From positions 1 to 6,529 of the forward strand of contig DBUL01000071.1 in assembly GCA_002307905.1 (NCBI GenBank): a DNA stretch of 6,529 nt, written 5' to 3'. A model generated the notes under the pieces. That model saw nothing but the letters and a program-made list of their open reading frames with translations. It was not told the DNA's origin and searched no databases. The stretch comes from Rhizobiaceae bacterium UBA1291 (GTDB lineage Bacteria > Pseudomonadota > Alphaproteobacteria > Rhizobiales > Rhizobiaceae). Of this stretch, positions 1 through 4,597 are shown piece after piece (within the stretch, counting starts at the first letter, position 1; each line of letters starts with the position of its first letter). The translations under genes and the position numbers were made by a program.

Positions 1-1
1 T

Positions 2-565
2 GTCTCACAACTCGGATTTCGAGTTGTCAACGACGTCGGCGCCGCTACGAAGCTTCTTGACTGCGGATATTTCGTGCAAGCTGCGAGCCTACTGCGCGAT
101 ATAGCCGAGATCGGAATCCTAGCCCTTCATTTCGCAGTCTCACCGCGGGATATAACGCTTTGGAGATCGCTGAATGGCCGAAACCAGTCAAACCAGTTTG
201 GCCCGCCAGCGCTCAGACGTAAACCGCACCTAAAAGACAGCAGTAAGTTGTCCTATCTCGACGAAAGGTTCAACTTGTTCTCCGATTACGGAGCGCATCC
301 CTCAACAACGTCGATAATTGCCCATCACAATGGCGTCCGTTTTCACATCGGCCCACATTTCAATGAGAACATCTATATCGATACCTACCGCGACCTTGCC
401 GACCTTACTTGGCATGTTACCGACGCGTGCGGCGACGCATATTGCGCTGCTTTCCACATCTCTGTTGCCGACATACTTCCGTCGGAAACGCAACGGTTCA
501 GGTTAGCTTGGAACGGAATCGCACCAGAGAAGCCGGAAGACACGGAAAGCCGGTTGGATACTTGA
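2..565 (+). CDS. Hypothetical protein, 3' part of a gene entering from the left edge
   Basis: The reading frame is open from base 2 to a TGA at 563-565, giving about 187 residues. A GTG at 74 could serve as a start, but the frame continues upstream without a stop and the upstream residues (GFRVVNDVGAATKLL) run on smoothly as amphipathic helix. I therefore read it as truncated by the window edge. The N-terminal part visible is helical (AASLLRDIAEIGILALHF), followed by a basic linker, a segment FSDYGAHPSTTSI, and a second helical region before a charged tail. I see no signal peptide, membrane segment or catalytic motif that I can name. The helix with a conserved-looking R-D-x-x-E and the later Y-x-x-HP pattern vaguely recall uncharacterised helical DUF families, but this is too weak for an assignment. 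Codon use is unlike the other genes: ATA at 101, 152 and 473 and TTA at 503, all rare in GC-rich rhizobia. This suggests recent acquisition. That it is a real gene is likely; its function is unknown. Confidence 0.6.
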   Translation, partial: VSQLGFRVVNDVGAATKLLDCGYFVQAASLLRDIAEIGILALHFAVSPRDITLWRSLNGRNQSNQFGPPALRRKPHLKDSSKLSYLDERFNLFSDYGAHPSTTSIIAHHNGVRFHIGPHFNENIYIDTYRDLADLTWHVTDACGDAYCAAFHISVADILPSETQRFRLAWNGIAPEKPEDTESRLDT

Positions 566-590
566 GTTAAGCCGAAACACGCCGCCCCCA

Positions 591-763
591 CCTCTCCCCT
601 TGTGGGAGAGGTTACAAAATCGCGGTCTTAGCGCCAGCTAAGTCGCAGATTTTGTTGGTGAGGGGGTAGGAAGACGGGCACAAACGCCCCCCTCACCTGA
701 AGAATCTGGCACTTAGCGGAAGCCCAGATGCCGATTTTTCTTCCTCTCCCACAAGGGGAGAGG
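591..763. repeat. Intergenic inverted repeat with two 76-base arms
   Basis: The left arm (591-666) and the reverse complement of the right arm (688-763) are the same length and align without gaps, with 58 of 76 positions identical by my count. The arms are separated by a 21-base spacer (667-687). Both outer ends (first 21 bases) and both inner ends (the 10-base GGTGAGGGGG and its complement) are perfectly conserved, and the middle has diverged. Each arm also has internal palindromes: CCTCTCCC/GGGAGAGG at 591-598/604-611, CTTAGC/GCTAAG at 627-632/637-642, AAAATC/GATTTT at 616-621/648-653, and an 11-base stem at 740-750/756-766 that runs just past the arm end. The element lies between two convergent genes. 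Its design fits the palindromic intergenic elements known from rhizobia (RIME-like), but I cannot name the family from the sequence alone. Confidence 0.8.
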
Positions 764-767
764 AAGA
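739..767 (-). terminator. Strong hairpin just after the outer membrane protein gene
   Basis: The sequence CTTCCTCTCCC (740-750) pairs perfectly with GGGAGAGGAAG (756-766) around a 5-base loop, and 739/767 adds one more pair. It begins about 20 bases beyond the stop codon of the minus-strand outer membrane protein gene. It forms the outer end of the large inverted repeat. No T-run follows in the minus-strand direction (an A-run does), so it is not a canonical intrinsic terminator. A role in protecting or defining the 3' end of the transcript is an inference. Confidence 0.4.
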
Positions 768-786
768 GATCACAAACGGCTCCGTC

Positions 787-1419
787 CTAGAACTTGTAGT
801 TCAAGCCGCCCTTGATGACGTGGTCGCTGATGTCGGTGTTCGAGGTGGAGACACCGTTGAAGCTGCGCACGTCGTTGGTGCGAACATAGTTGTACTCGAC
901 CTTGGCCGAGAGGTTGGCGTTGAGGTTCTGCTCGACGCCGGCACCCAGCAGGTAGCCGGGCTTCCAGCCGTCGGGGCCTTCTGCGCTGCCGGTGTCGCGC
1001 AGGCTGGTCATTGCCATGCCGGCGGTGCCGTAGAGCAGCGTTTCGCCCATGGCGGCACCGGCCTTGGCCTTGGCCGCGACGCGATGGCGCTCCTTCAGCG
1101 TGCCGCCCGGCACGCCGACTTCCGTGTCGCCGAGATGCGAATATTCGAGTTCGCCGCCGACAATGACGCCGCCCACTTCGCCGTTATAGCCGCCCTGGAT
1201 GCCGCCCATGAATTCCTTTTCGCCCGAGAACGGATTGATCCGCTCGGACGAGACGCCGGCATGGATACCGGCATAAGCGCCGGTGAAGCCGGAGGATGTC
1301 GCGGCCGGTGCCTCGTAGGAGGGAGTGGGTTCGGAATAGGTCAGATCTGCGGCGAAGACAGGGGTGGTTGCAAATGCCGCCGTCAGCACCAGGGCGAAGG
1401 ACTTCACGGTCTTGGTCAT
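787..1419 (-). CDS. Outer membrane beta-barrel protein, Omp25/Omp31-like family
   Basis: This 210-residue precursor has a classic signal peptide: basic N-terminus MTKTVK, a hydrophobic stretch, and a VFA|AD cleavage site near residue 23. A short Pro/Ser/Ala linker (about 27-42) precedes the barrel. Alternating beta-strand pairs follow, with the hallmarks of the small eight-stranded porin-like barrel family: FTGAYAGIHAGV (45-56), GGIQGGYNGEVGGVIVGGELEYS (72-94, read as two strands), LLYGTAGMAM (128-137), GYLLGAGVEQNL (155-166), SAKVEYNYV (171-179) and a terminal strand ending in YKF. The terminal Phe is the usual BAM recognition residue. Rhizobial and Brucella relatives of this size are abundant surface proteins that stabilise the outer membrane. 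The ATG at 1419 is supported by GGAG seven bases upstream. The gene is monocistronic, convergent with the left-edge gene, and preceded by a long structured leader. The barrel fold is secure; the exact paralogue is not. Confidence 0.88.
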   Translation of the reverse strand: MTKTVKSFALVLTAAFATTPVFAADLTYSEPTPSYEAPAATSSGFTGAYAGIHAGVSSERINPFSGEKEFMGGIQGGYNGEVGGVIVGGELEYSHLGDTEVGVPGGTLKERHRVAAKAKAGAAMGETLLYGTAGMAMTSLRDTGSAEGPDGWKPGYLLGAGVEQNLNANLSAKVEYNYVRTNDVRSFNGVSTSNTDISDHVIKGGLNYKF

Positions 1420-1575
1420 CGGTTAACTCCATACAGAGCCCGCATCCCGAAAGGAGCGGGCGAACATTCGGATAGACTGCCTGCCGCGGCGCGGACCCTC
1501 TCGCCGGACCTTGTGTCCCCCCGGCGATCCCGCGCACAGCAGGTCCTTCTAATTTTCACGAACGGATAAAGACTT
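1420..1575 (-). promoter_or_regulatory. Structured 5' leader region of the outer membrane protein gene
   Basis: Upstream of the SD (GGAG at 1427-1430, minus strand) two perfect dyads can be read. One is GCCCGC/GCGGGC at 1437-1442/1456-1461, just ahead of the ribosome binding site. The other is TCGCCGG/CCGGCGA at 1501-1507/1521-1527. GGACCT/AGGTCC at 1506-1511/1541-1546 offers an alternative pairing that would compete with the second stem. Farther up is an AT-rich patch (about 1551-1582) that is the likeliest promoter area, but I see no convincing -35/-10 pair. No known riboswitch class is recognisable. Post-transcriptional control through a structured leader or a small RNA is an inference from how such genes usually behave. 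Confidence 0.35.
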
Positions 1576-1657
1576 TGTTAATTCGAGCGGCACGTTCGGC
1601 CGTTTCGGGAGAAACATTTTCGTGATGCTCCGGCCGGTCGCACGAACCGCCCGCCCC

Positions 1658-1698
1658 GCCCTTCGAGGGTCGCTTGCGCGCCCACCTCAGGGTGAGGG
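1658..1698 (-). repeat. Short palindromic intergenic repeat, copy 1
   Basis: Read on the minus strand, this copy starts CCCTCACCCTGAGGTG, has a central G/C segment (GGCGCGCAAGCG), and ends CCTCGAAGGG. The flanks resemble the sequence CCCTCATCCTGAGGTGC...GCCTCGAAGGA that I recall as a common dispersed intergenic repeat in Rhizobiales genomes. It is an inverted, diverged partner of the copy at 1762-1803. Confidence 0.6.
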
Positions 1699-1761
1699 CT
1701 ACCGTTGCGCTTCAGGCAGGGAGTTCTCCCGATGCGCCTTGTAGTGCGAGCCAGACACTCC

Positions 1762-1803
1762 CCCTCATGCTGATGTGCTTGGCCAAAAGGCCAAGCCTCG
1801 AAG
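1762..1803 (+). repeat. Short palindromic intergenic repeat, copy 2
   Basis: It starts CCCTCATGCTGATGTG and ends GCCTCGAAG. Thirteen of the first 16 bases match copy 1, and CCTCGAAG matches exactly. The centre is replaced by a perfect 8-base stem, GCTTGGCC/GGCCAAGC (1777-1784/1789-1796), around an AAAA loop. Conserved flanks with a variable hairpin core are typical of dispersed palindromic elements. Confidence 0.6.
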
Positions 1804-1999
1804 CAACCGGCCCACATCCCGGCCCCTGCCCCCAAATCCGGGGATGAAAAAACCGGAAACGGCTGGCCGAAACGCCCGCGTGAAGGGAAAACCGTATCCG
1901 GCGCCCGGATCCGCGCCTTTACAGCCGCCTCCCGCCCGGCCATCAACGCCATCAGCAAATGCGCTACGCCGCGAGTCGGACTGCAGGAAGGAAGAGACC

Positions 2000-2428
2000 A
2001 TGCCGAGCCCCATCATCGAAGCCGTACCGGACCGGCCCTTGGACGAGGACCGCTATGCCATCTATGCCGCGCTTCGGGCCTATAACACCGCGCAGACAGG
2101 AAAGAGCGACCGGCCCGATTTCGCCGTGCTGGTGCGCCATCCCGAAACCCGCGCCGTCGAGGGAGGGCTCTATGGCGAGGAGAGCTTCGGCTGGGCCTTC
2201 ATCCGCTATCTCGTCGTGCCCGAGGCCTATCGCGGACAGGGCATCGGCAGCCGGTTGATGGCGGAAGCGGAAAAGATCGCACGGGCCCGCAGCTATGTGG
2301 GCATCTGGCTCGATACCTACGAGTTCCAGGCTCGGCCGTTCTACGAAAAGCTCGGCTACCATGTGTTCGGCGAACTCGAGGGCGGCAATGGCGCCCATGG
2401 CCAGTTCTTCCTGAAGAAACGCTTTTGA
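2000..2428 (+). CDS. GNAT family N-acetyltransferase
   Basis: This 142-residue protein is the usual size for a single-domain GNAT enzyme, which transfers an acetyl group from acetyl-CoA to an amine. Motif A is clear: YLVVPEAYRGQGIGSRLM (70-87), where strand beta4 runs into the pyrophosphate-binding loop R-G-Q-G-I-G (78-83) and the following helix. Strand beta5 is GIWLDTYEFQ (101-110), and motif B is ARPFYEKLGYHVFGEL (111-126), the typical helix with a C-terminal Tyr and the GY turn. The protein is soluble, with no signal peptide. The substrate cannot be deduced; the FYEKLGY-GEL type includes many small-molecule and antibiotic-like acetyltransferases. I chose ATG 2000 because GGAAGGAAGAG sits just upstream. 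An in-frame ATG at 1775 would add 75 Pro/Arg-rich residues encoded by the intergenic repeat, so I reject it. The gene stands alone and converges with the next one. Confidence 0.88.
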   Translation: MPSPIIEAVPDRPLDEDRYAIYAALRAYNTAQTGKSDRPDFAVLVRHPETRAVEGGLYGEESFGWAFIRYLVVPEAYRGQGIGSRLMAEAEKIARARSYVGIWLDTYEFQARPFYEKLGYHVFGELEGGNGAHGQFFLKKRF

Positions 2429-2432
2429 GCGC

Positions 2433-2453
2433 CGCCATCGGTGGCCGATGGCG
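2433..2453 (+). terminator. Hairpin directly after the GNAT stop codon
   Basis: CGCCATCGG (2433-2441) and CCGATGGCG (2445-2453) form a perfect 9-base stem with a TGG loop, four bases after the TGA. No T-run follows, so termination here would be non-canonical. It is more likely a 3'-end stabilising structure for the acetyltransferase mRNA. Confidence 0.4.
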
Positions 2454-2463
2454 AGCGGAATCA

Positions 2464-2498
2464 AGACAAAAAGAGACCCCGGTGGAGGTGCCGGGGTC
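2464..2498 (-). terminator. Rho-independent terminator of the small membrane protein gene
   Basis: On the minus strand, GACCCCGG and CCGGGGTC (2491-2498 and 2475-2482) form a perfect 8-base, GC-rich stem with an 8-base loop. TCTTTTTGTCTT follows immediately. This is a canonical intrinsic terminator, about 50 bases beyond the stop codon of the minus-strand gene. In the plus direction the T-run is lacking, so it serves the minus strand only. Confidence 0.82.
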
Positions 2499-2551
2499 AG
2501 TGGAGTAGAGGGAATGGGAATGGCAATGGCGTTTGGCGCCTTGGTCCTATT

Positions 2552-2794
2552 TCAGACGACTGTCTTGGGTTTCAACTCGTCACGACGGCGCCAGTTGCGC
2601 AGGCGCATCCGCGGGGCGATGAGGCGGGCGATAAAGGGTGCCGCCACGAAGGAAATGACGATGACCAGCGGCAGCAGGTATTTTGCCTGCTCGGCCAGCG
2701 CCGGAATGGAGAGCACAGTGATTGCGCCCGTGCCGAAGATGACGGCATTCACCATCATCGAGACGAAAATGGTCAGATAGGTGTTGGTCTTCAT
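2552..2794 (-). CDS. Small two-helix inner membrane protein, probable general stress gene
   Basis: The protein has 80 residues. Segment 1 (about 6-31, TYLTIFVSMMVNAVIFGTGA onward) and segment 2 (about 38-60, YLLPLVIVISFVAAPFIARL) are long enough to span the membrane. A short loop with one acidic residue (PALAEQAK) joins them. The tail is strongly basic (RMRLRNWRRR), which by the positive-inside rule puts both termini in the cytoplasm. I do not recognise a named family; it resembles conserved hypothetical membrane proteins of Rhizobiaceae. The start is ATG 2794, with AGGAG seven bases upstream; a longer version from 2839 would pass through the ribosome binding site and part of the promoter. 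The gene is monocistronic, with its own EcfG-type promoter and intrinsic terminator, which argues that it is a real gene induced by stress. Its role, perhaps in envelope adaptation, is inference. Confidence 0.78.
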   Translation of the reverse strand: MKTNTYLTIFVSMMVNAVIFGTGAITVLSIPALAEQAKYLLPLVIVISFVAAPFIARLIAPRMRLRNWRRRDELKPKTVV

Positions 2795-2828
2795 CGGATT
2801 GCTCCTGGCGTTGGATCGTTGAAAGACA

Positions 2829-2853
2829 AACGCCGGCACCCGCGCTTTGTTCC
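2829..2853 (-). promoter_or_regulatory. EcfG-type (general stress response) promoter
   Basis: On the minus strand the sequence reads GGAAC (2853-2849), 16 bases, then CGTT (2832-2829). This matches exactly the GGAAC-N16/17-CGTT consensus for the alphaproteobacterial extracytoplasmic sigma factor EcfG, whose activity is set by the PhyR-NepR partner switch. The -10 element lies about 35 bases from the ATG at 2794, leaving room for a short leader with AGGAG. Position, strand, spacing and both boxes all fit; the call is a prediction by consensus. Confidence 0.78.
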
Positions 2854-2968
2854 CGAAAACTCAGGGCCTCTCTCGCCGCCCGTCCTGCGCGATCGCTGAA
2901 AAAACGCTTCCTTAACCGCCGTCGCCTAGATTGCCCGCCAGGATTTCACTGGACAGACGAGCAGCAGA

Positions 2969-3280
2969 ATGGCCAAGCCGACCTTCCGCTTTACCCATTA
3001 CGACCTGAAGGAACAGCGCGCCGGCGCGATCATCGAGGTGACGCTGTCAGCGGTCAACAATGTGCGGCTGATGACGCCCGGCAATTTCCAGCGCTTCAAG
3101 GAAGCCCTCGATTTCAAATATGTCGGCGGCGTTGCCAAGAAGTCGCCGATCCGGCTTGCCATCCCCGACAGTGGTCATTGGCACCTGATCGTCGACATGG
3201 AAGGCCATCACGGATTGGCCGATTCCTCGGTCAAGATGATTGCCGCACCGGTCGCCGCCAGGGCGCCGAAGGCCTCTTGA
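2969..3280 (+). CDS. DUF1883 domain-containing protein
   Basis: This 103-residue soluble protein consists almost wholly of one DUF1883 domain. Recognisable family features in order are an N-terminal FTHYDLKEQRAGAIIEVTLS (8-27), NNVRLMTPGNFQRFK (30-44), the YVGGVAKKSPIRLAIP stretch (51-66), and GHWHLIVDMEGH (69-80), in which the GHW followed by V-D is the family's most conserved part. The fold is a small beta-rich domain of unknown function. Elsewhere DUF1883 can be joined to other modules, such as TIR domains; here it stands alone with a short Ala/Pro tail. ATG 2969 is preceded only by a weak purine-rich stretch (GACGAGCAGCAG). The gene starts divergently from the stress gene at 2794 and ends 6 bases from the end of rarA, so the two converge with almost no room for terminators. 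Family assignment is firm; its biological role is unknown. Confidence 0.85.
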   Translation: MAKPTFRFTHYDLKEQRAGAIIEVTLSAVNNVRLMTPGNFQRFKEALDFKYVGGVAKKSPIRLAIPDSGHWHLIVDMEGHHGLADSSVKMIAAPVAARAPKAS

Positions 3281-3286
3281 AGCGCG

Positions 3287-4597
3287 TCAGCTGTTGCGCT
3301 CGCGCCTGAGCTTCGCCCACCAGTCGAGGCGCTTGCGGATCTCCCGCTCGAAGCCGCGTTCCGGCGGATCGTAGAAGGTCTTGCGCCCCATCTTCTCCGG
3401 AAAATAGTCCTGCCCGGAAAAGGCATCCGGCTCGTCGTGGTCATAGCGATAGCCCTCGCTATAGCCTTCGCCCTTCATCAGCTTGGTTGGGGCGTTGAGA
3501 ATATGCTTCGGCGGCAGCAGCGAGCCGTTCTCCTTGGCCGCCCGCATCGCCGACTTGTAGGCCATGTAGACTGCATTCGATTTCGGCGCCGTCGCGAGAT
3601 AGACGCAGGCCTGTGCCAGCGCCAGTTCACCCTCGGGTGAGCCGAGATAGTCATAGGCGTCCTTGGCGGCGTTGCAGATGACCAGCGCCTGCGGATCGGC
3701 TAGCCCGATGTCCTCGACCGCCATACGCACGAGCCGGCGACCGAGATAAAGCGGGTCCTCGCCAGCATCGAACATGCGGCACAGATAATAGAGCGCGGCA
3801 TCGGGATCGGAACCGCGAACCGCCTTGTGCAGCGCCGAGATCAGATTGTAATGGCCGTCCTGGCCCTTGTCGTAGACCGGCGCCCGGCGCTGGACGATCA
3901 GGGACAGGCCTTCGGTATCGAACACCTCGCCTGCCCTTGCCGCCCGCCAGACTTCCTCAGCAAGCGTGAGCGCGGCGCGCCCGTCGCCATCGGCCATGCG
4001 GATCAGGCTGATGCGGGCATTCTCGTCGAGCGGCAGCGGCTTGCCCTCGGTCTCCTCGGCGCGTTTCAAAAGCGTCTCGATGCTCGACTCGTCATGCGGC
4101 TTGAAGGTCAGGACCCTGGCACGCGACAGAAGTGCGGCATTGAGTTCGAAGGAGGGGTTCTCCGTGGTCGCGCCGACGAGGATCACGGTCCCGTCTTCCA
4201 TGACAGGCAGGAAGCTGTCCTGCTGGGCGCGGTTGAAGCGATGGATCTCGTCGACGAACAGAAGGGTCTGCCGGCCCTCCATGCGGCGCATGCGGGCGGC
4301 CTCAAACACCTTCTTCAGATCGGCTACGCCGGAGAAGATCGCCGAGATCTGCTCGAAAGCGAGCCCCGCTTCGCCCGACAGAAGCCGCGCAACCGTCGTC
4401 TTGCCGGTGCCGGGCGGGCCCCAGAAGATCATCGAGCCGAGCGAGCCGGAAGCGATCATGCGCGCCAGCACCCCGTCCTCACCGGTCAGATGCTCCTGGC
4501 CTGTCACCTCGCCCAGCGTCTTCGGCCGCAGCCGGTCTGCCAGCGGCCGACGCGCCTCGACGTCCTTGGGAACTGTAGACGCGAACAGGTCGCTCAT
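3287..4597 (-). CDS. rarA: Replication-associated recombination protein A (RarA/MgsA), AAA+ ATPase
   Basis: The 436-residue length is typical of RarA, a clamp-loader-like AAA+ ATPase. It acts at stalled or gapped replication forks and interacts with SSB at DNA ends. Motifs in order are RPKTLGEVTGQEHL (24-37), Walker A GPPGTGKTT (60-68), Walker B LLFVDEIHRFN (112-122), sensor 1 GATTENPSF (142-150), the arginine-finger region LLSRARV (156-162), and sensor 2 GDGRAAL (204-210). The C-terminal MgsA tetramerisation domain follows, with the diagnostic KGQDGHYNLISALHKAVRGS (244-263), ARLxxxxEDIGLADP-like GRRLVRMAVEDIGLADP (286-302), and the late YRYDHDEPDAFSGQDYFPE stretch. Nothing essential is missing. 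The ATG at 4597 overlaps the protease stop codon as ATGA, so the gene is probably translated by coupling from the upstream protease. No terminator is visible before the convergent DUF1883 gene. Confidence 0.95.
   Translation of the reverse strand: MSDLFASTVPKDVEARRPLADRLRPKTLGEVTGQEHLTGEDGVLARMIASGSLGSMIFWGPPGTGKTTVARLLSGEAGLAFEQISAIFSGVADLKKVFEAARMRRMEGRQTLLFVDEIHRFNRAQQDSFLPVMEDGTVILVGATTENPSFELNAALLSRARVLTFKPHDESSIETLLKRAEETEGKPLPLDENARISLIRMADGDGRAALTLAEEVWRAARAGEVFDTEGLSLIVQRRAPVYDKGQDGHYNLISALHKAVRGSDPDAALYYLCRMFDAGEDPLYLGRRLVRMAVEDIGLADPQALVICNAAKDAYDYLGSPEGELALAQACVYLATAPKSNAVYMAYKSAMRAAKENGSLLPPKHILNAPTKLMKGEGYSEGYRYDHDEPDAFSGQDYFPEKMGRKTFYDPPERGFEREIRKRLDWWAKLRRERNS
4594..4597 (-). 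promoter_or_regulatory. ATGA stop/start overlap coupling protease and rarA
   Basis: The protease stop TGA (4596-4594) and the rarA start ATG (4597-4595) share bases as ATGA on the minus strand. The sequence just before it, CGGCAGATTTTCCG, has no good ribosome binding site. RarA synthesis therefore probably depends on ribosomes finishing the protease, which ties their expression together. Confidence 0.6.

Larger units (their letters stand above)
1576..1999. other. Gene-free stretch between the outer membrane protein and GNAT genes
   Basis: Together with the leader to its left, this forms about 580 bases without a credible gene. It holds two inverted copies of a short palindromic repeat (1658-1698 and 1762-1803) and a small GGGAG/CTCCC dyad (1719-1723/1726-1730). 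A GC-rich tract leads to the GNAT ribosome binding site. Open frames cross it on both strands, but their translations are Pro/Arg/Gly-rich, run through the repeats and lack ribosome binding sites. Confidence 0.6.

Noticed and set aside
591..763. CRISPR array or small RNA gene in the repeat region
   Set aside because: The repeats are inverted rather than tandem with regular spacers, and I see no promoter with a terminator for an RNA gene.
820..1569. Long plus-strand open frame opposite the outer membrane protein gene
   Set aside because: It is the antisense shadow of a gene with a clear signal peptide and barrel strands. Its translation is compositionally odd (Ala/Gly/His/Arg).
1775..1999. 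N-terminal extension of the GNAT gene from an ATG at 1775
   Set aside because: The extra 75 residues are Pro/Arg/Lys-rich and encoded partly by a palindromic repeat. A strong ribosome binding site supports the start at 2000.
1578..2016. Minus-strand open frames upstream of the GNAT gene
   Set aside because: They run through the palindromic repeats and into the GNAT 5' end. They lack ribosome binding sites and give low-complexity Gly/Arg-rich products.
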